64,000 bases of DNA, taken from contig NZ_JACRYT010000009.1 of assembly GCF_014333425.1 (NCBI RefSeq), positions 46,605-110,604 on the forward strand, in the 5' to 3' direction. The notes below the pieces were generated by a model. That model was not told the DNA's origin. It searched no databases and worked only from the letters and a program-made list of their open reading frames with translations. Positions 34,779 to 44,714 of the stretch are shown piece after piece; the stretch's first letter is position 1; every line of letters begins with the position of its first letter. Both the position numbers and the translations under genes were made by a program. This DNA is from Zhenpiania hominis. Lineage in GTDB: Bacteria > Bacillota > Clostridia > Peptostreptococcales > Anaerovoracaceae.

Positions 34779-37700
34779 ATGAAGATTTACCACAACTCAC
34801 AGCTTCCGGAATATCGGACCCCCTCCGGCGCCGTACCCTGCGGTTCATCCGTCAGACTGTCCATAAAAGCCGCCGACTGCGGCGCGGACTATACCTGTGA
34901 ACTGAATCTGTGGCAGGAGGACTGCGGCGACTTACGATTTCCTATGGAAAAACAGATTATGGACGATGGGAGCCTTTGTTTTACAGTCTGCGTCAATGTT
35001 ACCCAAACTCCGTCTTTATGCTGGTATTATTTCCTTTTAAAAGGATCCGGCCAGCAGATTTATTATGGAAACAATTCCCGCCATCTCGGTGGTGAAGGGC
35101 AGATTTGGGATCAAATCCCTCCTGCTTTTCAGATTACAGCCTACCAGCCTGCTGCTGTTCCGGACTGGTATAAATCTTCCGTTGTATATCAGATCTTCCC
35201 CGATCGGTTTGCCAGAAGCGAAGACTGGATGCAGCGCCAGGCAGCGGCGGATAACGGGCCCGACTGGAAAGGTCCGGCCCGGGTAGTTCTGCAAAACTGG
35301 AATGATACTCCTTTTTATACGAAAAACTCGCGGGGTGAAATTACACGCTGGGCCTTTTTCGGCGGAACTCTTGAAGGGATTCGTGAACACCTCTTTTACC
35401 TGAAAAGTATGGGAGCGGGAGCGATTTATCTGAACCCCATTTTTTCCGCTGCAAGCAACCACAAATATGACACCGCTGATTATCAGCAGATCGATCCCTC
35501 TTTTGGAACAGATGAGGATTTTCGCCGGCTGGCTTCTGACGCAAAAAGACTGGGAATCCGCCTGATTTTGGATGGAGTATTTAACCATACAGGAGCGGAC
35601 AGCATCTATTTTAACCGATATGGCAATTATCCCGATCCGGGAGCCTGCCAGGGAGACGATTCTCCCTACTATAAATGGTTCCGATTTTCCCGCTTTCCCG
35701 ACCAGTATCAGTGCTGGTGGGGTGTAGAGGATTTACCTGATGTGGAAGAGCAGAATCCGGATTACCAAAAATTTATCTATGAGGGAGAGGACAGCGTTGT
35801 ACGCAGGTGGCTGCGGGAGGGCGCCTCAGGATGGCGTCTGGACGTAGCCGATGAGCTTCCCGATTCCTTTATCCAAGGAATCCGCGGCGCCATTCGGCAG
35901 ACAAACCGGGAGGGACTTCTCCTAGGCGAAGTTTGGGAAGATGCCAGCAATAAGGTTAGTTACGGAATCCACCGCCGCTATCTGCTCGGCAATGAACTGG
36001 ACGGTGTGATGAATTATCCGATGCGGGAGGCACTTCTCAGTTTTATGTTGGGGAAACAAAGCGCAGACGACGCAGTCCGGCAGCTTCGCAGTCTGGCGGA
36101 AAACTATCCTCCAGAGAATTTTTACAGCTGTCTCAATCTCATTGGCAGCCACGACCGACCAAGGATTCTTACCCTTCTGGGAGATCCTCCTCCGAATCTT
36201 ACGGATCCGGAAAAAGAAGAATATCGGTTGCCTGAAGATAAGCTGCGGCTTGCGAAAAACAGATTAAAGGTATTATCTCTGCTTCAATTTATACTTCCCG
36301 GCGTGCCCTGTATTTATTACGGAGATGAAGCGGGGCTGCAGGGGTTTGATGATCCGCTAAACCGTGGAACCTATCCCTGGGGACGGGAGGATTCCGAGCT
36401 TCTTGCCCATTACCGGATGCTGGCGGGACTGCGTAAACAGTATCCCTTCCTGGTTTCCGGAGGATTTTCTCTGCAATCCTATGGAGAGCATGTAATTCTA
36501 TGTGAGCGGAGAGCGGATTCCAGGGAGGAACAAATTCTGGCTGTAGTAAATCGTCATTTATTTGGAAATGTCTCTGTCGAAGTAGAACTTCCGCAAGGCG
36601 CCGGCTGGGTTTTCGATCTGATTACAGCGGAGCCCCTTTCTTCCAATGATGGCACCCTTTTTCTGGATTTGCCGCCTCTGTCCGCAAAACTTTTATACTG
36701 CAGAAAAAAAGCGCCGGCAGAACTGCCACTTCCACGGGCCGCCGGAGTTTTGTGTCATGTGTCTTCCCTGCCGTCGGGCAGGCTGGATGAAACGGCGCAG
36801 CAGTTCATCGACTTTTTAGAAGCGGCAGGGCAAAGGCTTTGGCAAGTGCTTCCTCTGAATCCAACCGATAAAGAAGGAAATTCCCCTTATTCCAGCCCCG
36901 CTGTTTTCGCGGGGAATACAGAGCTCTGCCATCCGGAATATAAAAGCATTGACTCCGAAGAATACCGGGCGTTTTGCAGAGAGGAATCCTTTTGGCTGAA
37001 CGATTTCGCGCTGTATACGGTTTTAAAGCTGCAGTTTGATGATCTGCCATGGCAGAAATGGCCTGAAGAAGAACGAAATCGACGAAACCTGGACTACTGG
37101 AAAAAAGCAAAATCTGCCGATTTAGAAGAAATAAAAAAACAGCAATTTTTCTTCTGGAAACGCTGGCAACAGGTTAAAAGCTATGCGAATAAAAAGGGGA
37201 TCTCCATCATCGGCGATCTGCCTCTCTATGTGGGAATCGATAGCGCGGACACTTGGTCTCACCCTGAATATTTTCTTCTGGGGGAAGACGGATTTCCGCT
37301 GGCGGGCGCAGGCGTTCCTCCTGATTATTTTAACGAAAACGGACAGAACTGGGGAAATCCTCTCTATGATTGGGACTCCATGAAAAAGGACGGGTACCTT
37401 TGGTGGACGGAGCGTATTTCCCAGGCAATCCGGCGTTTTGATTATGTAAGGATAGATCACTTCCGCAGCTTTTCTGCCTTTTACGCGATTCCTCAAGGAA
37501 AAACAGCCAGGGAAGGATACTGGCTTCCCGGCGCGGGGCATGAATTCTTTGAAACTCTGACGGAAAAGCTGGGGCCCCTCCCCTTTTTAGCAGAGGATTT
37601 AGGGCTTTTGGACCCGCAGGTTCGCAGTCTGCTTGCCCTTTCCGGATATCCGGGAATGTTGGTATATCAGTTTTCAGAGGAAGAGATGCGGCATCTTCCA

Positions 37701-38003
37701 AAAGATATTGCGGAGCGGAAAATCTTTTATACCGGTACCCATGATAATCAGACTCTGGCAGGCTGGTGTGAGGAACATTCCCTTTCTCCGGATTCAACAG
37801 AGACGATTATCAGGGAACTATATGAAAGTCCCGCCGCCTGGGTAATTACCCCTCTGCAGGATCTTTTGGGACTGGGAAACGAAGCTCGCATGAATATACC
37901 AGGCCAGACAAAGGGGAACTGGAAATGGCGCGCGGAAGCTTCACATCTTACGACAGATCTGGCCAAACGAGTCGCTTCATGGGCGGCAGACTCCTGTCGT
38001 TAA
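34779..38003 (+). CDS. Fusion of GH13 amylase/neopullulanase with 4-alpha-glucanotransferase (GH77)
   Basis: A 1074-residue two-enzyme protein. Residues 1-120 form a CBM34-like N-domain, and 130-640 a GH13 barrel (VVYQIFPDRFA, GVFNHTG) with D355 as nucleophile, E384 as acid and D459 (IGSHDRPR). From about 648 a complete MalQ/DPE1 domain begins (AGVLCHVSSLPSG) with nucleophile D893 (VRIDHFRSF), acid/base E939 or D940 (LAEDLG) and D989 (GTHDNQT). The GH13 part would open or trim glucans and the GH77 part would reshuffle the maltodextrins for GlgP. AAGGAGAAG precedes the ATG. The gene is last in the glg operon and overlaps glk convergently by 27 bases. It is intact in both halves. Confidence 0.92.
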   Translation: MKIYHNSQLPEYRTPSGAVPCGSSVRLSIKAADCGADYTCELNLWQEDCGDLRFPMEKQIMDDGSLCFTVCVNVTQTPSLCWYYFLLKGSGQQIYYGNNSRHLGGEGQIWDQIPPAFQITAYQPAAVPDWYKSSVVYQIFPDRFARSEDWMQRQAAADNGPDWKGPARVVLQNWNDTPFYTKNSRGEITRWAFFGGTLEGIREHLFYLKSMGAGAIYLNPIFSAASNHKYDTADYQQIDPSFGTDEDFRRLASDAKRLGIRLILDGVFNHTGADSIYFNRYGNYPDPGACQGDDSPYYKWFRFSRFPDQYQCWWGVEDLPDVEEQNPDYQKFIYEGEDSVVRRWLREGASGWRLDVADELPDSFIQGIRGAIRQTNREGLLLGEVWEDASNKVSYGIHRRYLLGNELDGVMNYPMREALLSFMLGKQSADDAVRQLRSLAENYPPENFYSCLNLIGSHDRPRILTLLGDPPPNLTDPEKEEYRLPEDKLRLAKNRLKVLSLLQFILPGVPCIYYGDEAGLQGFDDPLNRGTYPWGREDSELLAHYRMLAGLRKQYPFLVSGGFSLQSYGEHVILCERRADSREEQILAVVNRHLFGNVSVEVELPQGAGWVFDLITAEPLSSNDGTLFLDLPPLSAKLLYCRKKAPAELPLPRAAGVLCHVSSLPSGRLDETAQQFIDFLEAAGQRLWQVLPLNPTDKEGNSPYSSPAVFAGNTELCHPEYKSIDSEEYRAFCREESFWLNDFALYTVLKLQFDDLPWQKWPEEERNRRNLDYWKKAKSADLEEIKKQQFFFWKRWQQVKSYANKKGISIIGDLPLYVGIDSADTWSHPEYFLLGEDGFPLAGAGVPPDYFNENGQNWGNPLYDWDSMKKDGYLWWTERISQAIRRFDYVRIDHFRSFSAFYAIPQGKTAREGYWLPGAGHEFFETLTEKLGPLPFLAEDLGLLDPQVRSLLALSGYPGMLVYQFSEEEMRHLPKDIAERKIFYTGTHDNQTLAGWCEEHSLSPDSTETIIRELYESPAAWVITPLQDLLGLGNEARMNIPGQTKGNWKWRAEASHLTTDLAKRVASWAADSCR

Positions 38004-38906
38004 ACGCTGAGCATAAGACGCTGCTCCCAAAGACGGAGCCTCTTCATCAAGGATAACCTGGACTGGAACAGCTTCCAGAAAAGCTTGGAATCTTCCCTTT
38101 GCGGTAAAGACTTGGCAGAATAAGTCCGAGTCCAGAAGAGAAAAAATTTTCGGCACCATACCGCCGCCCAGATAAACGCCTGCGGAAGCCTTGAAGGTAA
38201 GAGCAAGGTTTCCTGCAAAGGCTGCGAGAATACAAGTGAATATATGGATGGACGTAAGAGCTTCCGGCTCCTTTTCCAAAGCTGCGGAGGTAATCTGTTC
38301 CGGGCTGCGGGGCTGCTCCCCCGATTTTAAAAAAGCCGCGTCAATATTAGCAAGGCCCTGACCGGACAGGACTCTTTCATAGCTGACATGGCCATACTGC
38401 CGGCGCAGAAAACGAAGAACCTGTTCCTGCTTTGCATCTTCCGGCGCAAAATCCATATGTCCGCCTTCTGAAGAGAGGACAATTCCTTCTTTTGTAACTG
38501 CGGACACACCAAGTCCGGTACCAAGAGACAGGATGGCAGCTGTACCGCAGGAAGGCTTTCCTTCTTTGAAAAAGGGAATCTTTCCTGAAGGAAGATGGGG
38601 AATCGAATATCCCAGGGCCTCTAAATCGTTTAAAACAGCAATTCGGGGAATTGACGGCAGCCTTTCCCGAAGCTGTGCAGAGTCGATCGACTGGCCAGTA
38701 TTCGTCAGTTGAACCCGGCCGCCGGAGACAGGTCCGGCAGCTGCGATGCAAATCGCGTTTATATCCTTTCCCCGGACCTGGTCCGCGAGAAAGACACTGA
38801 AATCGGAAATCGCCCGAGTAGCGTATTTCTTTTTTTCCAGACGCCTATGTCCATCCCAGAAAGTACAAAGGGTTTTCGTACCCCCAATATCGACTGTTAA
38901 AATCAT
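37977..38906 (-). CDS. glk: Glucokinase (proteobacterial-type Glk)
   Basis: A 309-residue ATP-dependent glucokinase. The N-terminal phosphate loop DIGGTKT (6-12), the LNDLEALGYS segment, LGTGLGVS and EGGHMDFAP are typical of the E. coli Glk type and differ from the ROK-type of many Firmicutes. It phosphorylates glucose released by GH77 or imported, feeding glucose-6-phosphate to glycolysis and PGM. GGAGG precedes the ATG. It is convergent with the GH13-GH77 gene (27-base overlap) and divergent from pgm. Confidence 0.9.
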   Translation of the reverse strand: MILTVDIGGTKTLCTFWDGHRRLEKKKYATRAISDFSVFLADQVRGKDINAICIAAAGPVSGGRVQLTNTGQSIDSAQLRERLPSIPRIAVLNDLEALGYSIPHLPSGKIPFFKEGKPSCGTAAILSLGTGLGVSAVTKEGIVLSSEGGHMDFAPEDAKQEQVLRFLRRQYGHVSYERVLSGQGLANIDAAFLKSGEQPRSPEQITSAALEKEPEALTSIHIFTCILAAFAGNLALTFKASAGVYLGGGMVPKIFSLLDSDLFCQVFTAKGRFQAFLEAVPVQVILDEEAPSLGAASYAQRLTTGVCRP

Positions 38907-38976
38907 AATAAAAGCCTCCGTGTTTTTATTATGCTAAGTATATCATATAAAATCAGCAGGAAGTGAGGAAGAAAAC

Positions 38977-40710
38977 ATGTTAAATAAAGAAATTGAAGAC
39001 CGTTATCAGCAGTGGCTTTCCAGCCCCTGTTTTGATGAAAATACGAAAGCGGAACTGGCCGCGCTTACTGATGAGAAAGAGATCGAAGATCGGTTTTACT
39101 GCGATCTGGAGTTTGGAACCGGCGGCATGCGAGGTATGCTGGGAGCAGGAACAAACCGGATGAATGTCTATCTGATCCGCAAACTGACTTACAGCTTCGG
39201 GCAGGTAATTTGCGATCATGGCCCGGAAGCGAAAAAGAGAGGAGTCGCTATTGCTTATGATTCCCGCCGCTTTTCAGAAGCATTTGCTCTGGAAACTGCC
39301 CTTGTTCTGACGGCGTGCGGAATCCGCGCTTATCTCTTTGACAGCCTCCGCTCTACGCCGGAGCTTTCCTTTGCCGTTCGGGACAAACACGCGATTGCCG
39401 GCGTAATGATCACAGCCAGTCATAATCCAAAGGAATACAACGGCTACAAGGTTTATTGGGAAGACGGCGCTCAGCTACCGCCTGCGGAAGCGGACAAGAT
39501 CATGGAAAAAATGGCGGAATGCGGATGGGATATTCCGATAATCACCAGAGAAGAAGCTCTGGAAAGCGGTCTTCTTGAAATGCTGGGCCAGCCGACAGAT
39601 AATCGTTACCTGGCCTGCGTAAAGGAACAGCTCCTTCATCCGGATATGGACCAGACCCACGGCGGAGAGCTGAAAATTGTCTACACTCCTCTTCACGGCG
39701 CGGGCCGGGTCTTTGTAGAAAGAGTCCTTTCGGAAAGCGGATTTTCTCAGGTCTTTACTGTGCCGGAACAGGCGGATCCGGATACGGAATTTTCTACCGT
39801 AAAAGTTCCGAATCCAGAGGATGACGGGGCCTGGCAATTAGCGCGGAAATACGCGGGTCAGCAGCAGGCAGATCTTTTGTTGGCCACGGATCCGGACTCG
39901 GATCGTCTGGGCGTACAGTGCCGGAACGCGGATGGAACCTATTGTCATCTGACTGGAAATCAGATCGGAGCGATTCTGGCATACTACATTATCGGTTCTC
40001 AAAAGGAAGAAGGGAAACTCCCCCAGGACGGCGTTATGCTCCAAAGCGTAGTTTCCACAGCTCTCACAGAACCTCTGGCCCGAGATATGGGCGTACCTCT
40101 CATCAAGGTGCCTGTGGGCTTCAAATTTATCGGTGAACAAATTAAGAAGATGGAGGAAACGGGAAAAGGTACCTTCCTCTTCGGATTCGAGGAAAGTCTC
40201 GGCTATCTGAAAGGGACTTATGCCAGAGACAAAGACGCGGTGCTTGGCGCGGCCCTCGTCGCGGAAGCCGCCCTTTATTATAAAACCACACAGGGCAAAA
40301 CACTGGCCGATGTGCTGGAAGAGCTCTTTGAAAAATATGGGTATTTCCTGGATGAACAGGTTGCCTGCACCCTTATGGGAAAAGACGGCAAAGAGCGGAT
40401 CGGACAGATCATGGATCGCCTTGCCGCCGATTCCAGAGAAAGTCTGGGCGGGCAGACCATCGCAAGCCGCGAAAATTACAAGAAGCAGGAACAGAAAAAA
40501 GATGGAAGCGTGCTCCCTCTCGATTTTCCTTCTGTTAACATCCTCGGCCTTACCTTTGAAAACGGTGGATTTATCAAAGCTCGCCCGTCGGGAACCGAAC
40601 CGAAAATCCGGTTTTATTTCTGTATCGCCGGAACTTCCCGCCAGGACGCGGAGGAAAAACTCAAGCAGACGAAAGAAGGGTTCTTTTCCCTCATTGCGGA
40701 TCTGCTGTAG
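38977..40710 (+). CDS. pgcA: Phosphoglucomutase (PgcA type)
   Basis: A 577-residue alpha-phosphohexomutase of the larger PgcA/PGM2 type, distinct from the 520-residue gene at 13182. The phosphoserine loop TASHNPKEYNGYKVY (near residue 145), the metal loop ATDPDSDRLG (near 305), the sugar loop GFEESLGYL and the phosphate-binding RPSGTEPKIRFY at the end are all present. It converts glucose-1-phosphate and glucose-6-phosphate, linking GlgP and GlgC to glycolysis. GAGGAAGAAA precedes the ATG. A strong terminator follows. Confidence 0.95.
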   Translation: MLNKEIEDRYQQWLSSPCFDENTKAELAALTDEKEIEDRFYCDLEFGTGGMRGMLGAGTNRMNVYLIRKLTYSFGQVICDHGPEAKKRGVAIAYDSRRFSEAFALETALVLTACGIRAYLFDSLRSTPELSFAVRDKHAIAGVMITASHNPKEYNGYKVYWEDGAQLPPAEADKIMEKMAECGWDIPIITREEALESGLLEMLGQPTDNRYLACVKEQLLHPDMDQTHGGELKIVYTPLHGAGRVFVERVLSESGFSQVFTVPEQADPDTEFSTVKVPNPEDDGAWQLARKYAGQQQADLLLATDPDSDRLGVQCRNADGTYCHLTGNQIGAILAYYIIGSQKEEGKLPQDGVMLQSVVSTALTEPLARDMGVPLIKVPVGFKFIGEQIKKMEETGKGTFLFGFEESLGYLKGTYARDKDAVLGAALVAEAALYYKTTQGKTLADVLEELFEKYGYFLDEQVACTLMGKDGKERIGQIMDRLAADSRESLGGQTIASRENYKKQEQKKDGSVLPLDFPSVNILGLTFENGGFIKARPSGTEPKIRFYFCIAGTSRQDAEEKLKQTKEGFFSLIADLL

Positions 40711-40739
40711 GGAGAACAACACAACTGCATTTTCTGTCG

Positions 40740-40783
40740 AAAAAAGAGAGTTTTTGCAACCAACTGCAAAAACTCTCTTTTTT
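40740..40783. terminator. Strong bidirectional terminator
   Basis: A 17-18-bp perfect stem (arms about 40741-40758 and 40765-40782) around a 6-base loop, with A-run and T-run on its ends, between pgcA and the converging hepT gene. Confidence 0.9.
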
Positions 40784-40786
40784 AAC

Positions 40787-41191
40787 CTAAAACTTTTTTA
40801 TCTGTTCTCCATACAGTTCCTCCAGCTTTCGCTTTAGCTCTTCAAATGCCGGAATGTATTCCTCTAAAATCGTTTCAACCATATCTCTTGCAGCATTTCC
40901 ATTGTAAATATGCGTCATATCATTTCTTGCCTCTAACATAGAAAGCCACAGTGTTTCATCCAAAAAGCTATAGGACGCATATGCTTCTTTTATAATTGCT
41001 CGCGGCGAACCTGACGCGGCCTGGGAATTCCCTTCATACTTCATCAGTTCTTTCAAAAGCTTCCATCCCAACTCAAATTGAATAAAAAATTTATCAATAA
41101 TCCCGCTTATAATAAACTCATTTGACAGATCCTCATTCTTCGCAGAAGAAAGTACCTTTAGATTTGCCGCATAGTTTTCATATTTTTTCAT
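40787..41191 (-). CDS. hepT: HepT-type HEPN toxin
   Basis: A 134-residue all-helical HEPN protein of the nucleotidyltransferase substrate-binding family (HI0074-like). The RX4HXY motif (R89, H94, Y96 in RNDMTHIYN) is exactly that of type VII HepT toxins, which are RNases or become targets of AMPylation by the partner. The start at 41191 has AGGGG upstream. It overlaps mntA by 14 bases. In the best-known systems hepT comes first; here the nucleotidyltransferase gene is upstream. Confidence 0.82.
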   Translation of the reverse strand: MKKYENYAANLKVLSSAKNEDLSNEFIISGIIDKFFIQFELGWKLLKELMKYEGNSQAASGSPRAIIKEAYASYSFLDETLWLSMLEARNDMTHIYNGNAARDMVETILEEYIPAFEELKRKLEELYGEQIKKF

Positions 41192-41468
41192 ACAATAAAA
41201 CCCCTTCCCTTTCAATCGAATTCCGCAACTCCGGAGAAAGCTCCTGTTCCAGGTTTACCACATCATATTTTAGCAGAGTCCATGTCGTATCTTCTATATC
41301 CAGGGAAAACCGTATGAAATCTCCGCCGCTAATCGCCAGATCAATATCACTCTTTTCCTGAAAATCTCCCCTCGCTCTGGAACCAAATAGAATCACTTTA
41401 TCAAGATTATATTTTTGAGCCAGAAGTCTGATTTCGCTGATGACTCTTGGGTTTATTCCGGTATTCAT
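41178..41468 (-). CDS. mntA: MntA-type minimal nucleotidyltransferase antitoxin
   Basis: A 96-residue minimal nucleotidyltransferase with GSRARGDFQEKSDID, which is the GSX10DXD pattern (G29, S30, D41, D43) of MntA. In the type VII toxin-antitoxin systems MntA transfers AMP to a tyrosine of HepT and neutralises it. GGAGGGG precedes the ATG. The pair lies alone after pgcA and is not obviously in a larger island. Confidence 0.82.
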   Translation of the reverse strand: MNTGINPRVISEIRLLAQKYNLDKVILFGSRARGDFQEKSDIDLAISGGDFIRFSLDIEDTTWTLLKYDVVNLEQELSPELRNSIEREGVLLYEKI

Positions 41469-41525
41469 AATCCCCTCCTTGTGTCTATCTTACTACATGG
41501 GATTTCGCTTCGTCAACGGTTCCTG

Positions 41526-42473
41526 TTACATCACAATCAGATTGATCATTTTAATCGAAAGTGGAATGGTAATAATGGATAAAACGGTACTGAGAAATAA
41601 AATCTTACTGGCCATTGTCTCGTTTTCCCCTTCCTGTTCGGCCAACATGGAAATCGTAGCGGCCGCCGGAAAGCAACATCCCAGAATAAGCATCGCCTTG
41701 ATCAGCGGATCTACAGGAAGCAGAATTACCAACGCATATGTTAAAAGCGGCAGAATAATCAGCTTGTTCAGGGTTCCTTCTATGACAATATGATCTTTCA
41801 GAATTTCCAGCATACTGCATCCTGCCAGCGTAGAACCGATATAGATCATTGCCATAGGAGTGGAAACGTTTCCAATGTATACCAGATACTCATCAATTGC
41901 TTCCGGCATGGTCCAATGCAAAGCGCTGATAAGAAACCCAATAATAAGCGCGATTACATTGGGATTAAACAACACTTTTAGAAAAGAACGGAAAATGAGT
42001 CTCGGCGTCCGGCGGCGGATCGCGTCTTTATTCCGTCTGAGCACATGGGTACCGTAAGTAAATACAAAAAAGTTCATCGCGGCGTTATGAGCGAGCATAA
42101 ATAAAAACCCTCGTTCTCCGAAAAAGATCAAAGTAATGGGAAAGCCCATAAATCCGTTATTCGGACTTAGAGATGAAAGCTCTACAATATTGGAAACATC
42201 CCGGGGTACCTTTCGGAATTTGCAGTAAAGATACATCCACCCGCCGTAAGCAAAAAAGCAGGCTAGCGTCAGCAACAGCATCAGCAGGAAATCGACGATT
42301 ACTTCTTCATCCATTTCCAGCGTTCCCAGATTATGTACAATCATACACGGATAGGCAAAATAAACGATAAATTTATTGAGCCCGTGATTCATCGCATCAT
42401 CTAAAAAACGAATTTTACGCAGGAAGTACCCTGTAAATAAGATAGCAAATAAAACCAGATAGTTTGCGTACAT
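41526..42473 (-). CDS. AEC-family (auxin efflux carrier type) permease
   Basis: A 315-residue inner-membrane carrier with about ten helices in two five-helix halves. The first half ends near LSSLSPNNGFMGFPITLIFFGE and the second contains NPNVIALIIGF and the CCFPAAATISMLAEQEG motif typical of AEC permeases. Substrates in bacteria include malate and other organic acids; here undetermined. A promoter with TGA-TATAAT lies about 45 bases upstream. Confidence 0.88.
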   Translation of the reverse strand: MYANYLVLFAILFTGYFLRKIRFLDDAMNHGLNKFIVYFAYPCMIVHNLGTLEMDEEVIVDFLLMLLLTLACFFAYGGWMYLYCKFRKVPRDVSNIVELSSLSPNNGFMGFPITLIFFGERGFLFMLAHNAAMNFFVFTYGTHVLRRNKDAIRRRTPRLIFRSFLKVLFNPNVIALIIGFLISALHWTMPEAIDEYLVYIGNVSTPMAMIYIGSTLAGCSMLEILKDHIVIEGTLNKLIILPLLTYALVILLPVDPLIKAMLILGCCFPAAATISMLAEQEGENETMASKILFLSTVLSIITIPLSIKMINLIVM

Positions 42474-42517
42474 AAATTCTTTCTCCTTAAGTCCTTTTAA
42501 TCCTGTAAGCCAACGGT

Positions 42518-42526
42518 ATTATATCA
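42518..42526 (-). promoter_or_regulatory. Extended -10 promoter of the AEC permease gene
   Basis: Minus strand TGA-TATAAT (42526-42518), no good -35, about 45 bases upstream of the start at 42473. Confidence 0.5.
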
Positions 42527-42528
42527 TA

Positions 42529-42585
42529 GAAAAGAAAATACGCACAGAAGATTGTCGCCTGAAGGGACTTTCTTACTGCGCGTAC
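42529..42585 (-). terminator. Terminator of the thioesterase gene
   Basis: Minus-strand TACGCGCAG (42584-42576) pairs with CTGTGCGTA (42547-42539), one G-U, followed by TTTTCTTTT. It overlaps the -35 region of the next promoter. Confidence 0.6.
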
Positions 42586-42612
42586 TTACATATTCCTTAA
42601 TTTCTGACAGAA

Positions 42613-43053
42613 CTAAATGGATTCCTGCTTTTTATACGGTACGAAGGTACCCGAAGCAGTTGCCACAATTTTTCCGCTCTGCTTTTCTCTGGCAACGCAT
42701 GTGGTTCGAATCAGCGTCTTTCCAAGGCTTGTAATCTGCGTGGAAAAAATAAACGCGCCACTGAGGAACGGGCGAATAAAACTCACCTGCAGATCCGCGG
42801 TCGAAACGCTTCCTGTCCCCTGGTATGCGGCCGCGGTCACACCCATCGCTGTATCAAACATAGACGCGATAGCGCCTCCGTGAATCTCATCTCTCTGATT
42901 CTTCTCCCATTCCTGGGTACAGAAAAGGATCTCCGAGCTCTGATCATCCTCCTGATAACCCAGGACAAAGGGGTCCAGCATATTGTTCAGGCGGAGTTCG
43001 CTCGGATGCTTAACGTGCTGCAGAATCTCTTCAAATCGTTTTCCTATATCCAT
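42613..43053 (-). CDS. PaaI-family hotdog thioesterase
   Basis: A 146-residue hotdog-fold protein with the family signature HGGAIASMFDTAMGV near 59-73 and VSTADLQVSFIRP near 82-95. Such enzymes hydrolyse acyl-CoA thioesters; the substrate is unknown. The ATG at 43053 is preceded by GGGAGGG. It stands as a single-gene unit between DUF1846 and the AEC permease. Confidence 0.85.
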   Translation of the reverse strand: MDIGKRFEEILQHVKHPSELRLNNMLDPFVLGYQEDDQSSEILFCTQEWEKNQRDEIHGGAIASMFDTAMGVTAAAYQGTGSVSTADLQVSFIRPFLSGAFIFSTQITSLGKTLIRTTCVAREKQSGKIVATASGTFVPYKKQESI

Positions 43054-43151
43054 CTGACATCCCTCCCGGATTTTTAGTTTACAAGCTATTTTATCAAAAT
43101 CTGCAGGAAATGCAAAGAAAAATTAAAACATCATAATTATTTCCTGCATCT

Positions 43152-44669
43152 TTAGCTGAAATACAAATTATTCGTAATATACTCCGGATCGCAGGTCACA
43201 TCAATCCCCAGAGAACGGATCGTCTGTTCGTCTCCCTCACTCAGGATAGCGGTACAGTGCGCCTGACAGCCCCTCAGATCGGAAAGCTTGCTGAGAGCGA
43301 CCTCCGCGGAAGGGTTTGTAGCCGCGGAAATGGTCAGAGCGCTGAGTACTTCCTCACAATGAAGACTGGTCTTTTCATGATGCAGAATCTCCGTTTTCAT
43401 ATCCTGAATTTTCTTTAAGATCCCGGGTGAAATCAGATGAATTTCATCTGCCATGCCGCACAGAACTTTGACCGCGTTCAGAATAACCGCCGCGGAAGCT
43501 ACCATTCTGCGAGAGCTGCGGCCGGTAACGATCTTGCCGTTTGGAAGTTCCAGAGACATAACAACCACATTTTCGTAACGCTTGTCATAGTTTCTTTTAT
43601 ATTCCGCGTATTCCCGCGCGGGTTCTACAACACGGCGATCTTCGATTTTCAGTTCAAGTTCGTCCATTAAAAGTTTAGAGCGTTCCACGGCTCCATCGTC
43701 GATCCTTCCCTTTTTATAATCGCACAGAGCGTTCAGATACCGGCGAATGATTTCCTGACACGCGGCTTCTTTTACCACTTCATCATCAATAATACTAAAT
43801 CCCGCCCGGTTAACGCCCATATCCGTAGGGCTTTTATATTCGGATTCTTCTCCTGTAATTTTTTCGATGATTCGCTTTACGACCGGAAAGACTTCTAAAT
43901 CTCGATTATAGTTGACTGCCATTTCTCCATAGGCTTCCAGATGAAAGGAATCGATCATATTCACGTCCTTCAGATCCGCGGTTGCTGCTTCATAGGCCAC
44001 ATTCACCGGATGCTTCAAAGGAATGTTCCAGATAGGGAATGTCTCGAATTTCGCGTAACGGACCTTTTTTCCCCTTTTATAGTCATGATAAAGCTGGGAC
44101 AGACAGGTTGCCAGCTTTCCGCTTCCCCCGCCCGGTCCTGTCACAACAACCAGAGGCTTGCTTACCTCTATATAAGGGTTGGCGCCGTAGCCTTCATCGC
44201 TTACGATTGTATCTACATCGGTCGGATATCCCTTTGTAAAGCGGTGCCGATAGGTTTTGATTCCCCGACGCTGCAGTTTGTTGAGGAACATGTCTACCGC
44301 GGGAGCATCATCCTCATACCTCGTTACAACAACGCTGTTTATTTCCAGATCATAGTGCCGGAACGTATCGATCAGCCGGAGCACCTCAAGATCATAAGTA
44401 ATTCCAAAATCCGCTCGGGTTTTGCTGGTCATAATGTCTCCAGAATAAATACAGATAATTATCTCAGCCTGATCCTTCATTTTCTGCAGCAGCTTTATTT
44501 TCGAGTTTTCATCAAATCCCGGCAAAACACGCATCGCGTGCTTATCCTGCACTAATTTCCCTCCGAATTCCAAATAAAGCCGCTCGCTTTCACCCGCGTT
44601 AATTCGCTCCAGGATATATTTCGACTGCTCTTCAATATACTTATTTGCGTCAAACCCTATTTTAGCCAT
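43152..44669 (-). CDS. DUF1846 family protein
   Basis: A 505-residue cytoplasmic protein of the DUF1846 family, which is widespread in Firmicutes and has a P-loop-like nucleotide-binding core ([24 protein letters not shown] near 173-196). The N-terminus [16 protein letters not shown] and the MGVNRAGF and [13 protein letters not shown] segments are well conserved. Its function is not established. AGAGGAAG precedes the ATG. It is followed downstream by a 98-base gap and the thioesterase gene. Confidence 0.9.
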   Translation of the reverse strand: MAKIGFDANKYIEEQSKYILERINAGESERLYLEFGGKLVQDKHAMRVLPGFDENSKIKLLQKMKDQAEIIICIYSGDIMTSKTRADFGITYDLEVLRLIDTFRHYDLEINSVVVTRYEDDAPAVDMFLNKLQRRGIKTYRHRFTKGYPTDVDTIVSDEGYGANPYIEVSKPLVVVTGPGGGSGKLATCLSQLYHDYKRGKKVRYAKFETFPIWNIPLKHPVNVAYEAATADLKDVNMIDSFHLEAYGEMAVNYNRDLEVFPVVKRIIEKITGEESEYKSPTDMGVNRAGFSIIDDEVVKEAACQEIIRRYLNALCDYKKGRIDDGAVERSKLLMDELELKIEDRRVVEPAREYAEYKRNYDKRYENVVVMSLELPNGKIVTGRSSRRMVASAAVILNAVKVLCGMADEIHLISPGILKKIQDMKTEILHHEKTSLHCEEVLSALTISAATNPSAEVALSKLSDLRGCQAHCTAILSEGDEQTIRSLGIDVTCDPEYITNNLYFS

Positions 44670-44714
44670 TAACTTCCTCTCCTTCTGCTAACTATATACC
44701 TTTTCTTTTCTCAA

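Noticed and set aside
41440..41793. A 117-codon plus-strand frame across the mntA-AEC gap
   Set aside because: Mostly antisense to the AEC permease and mntA; no RBS.
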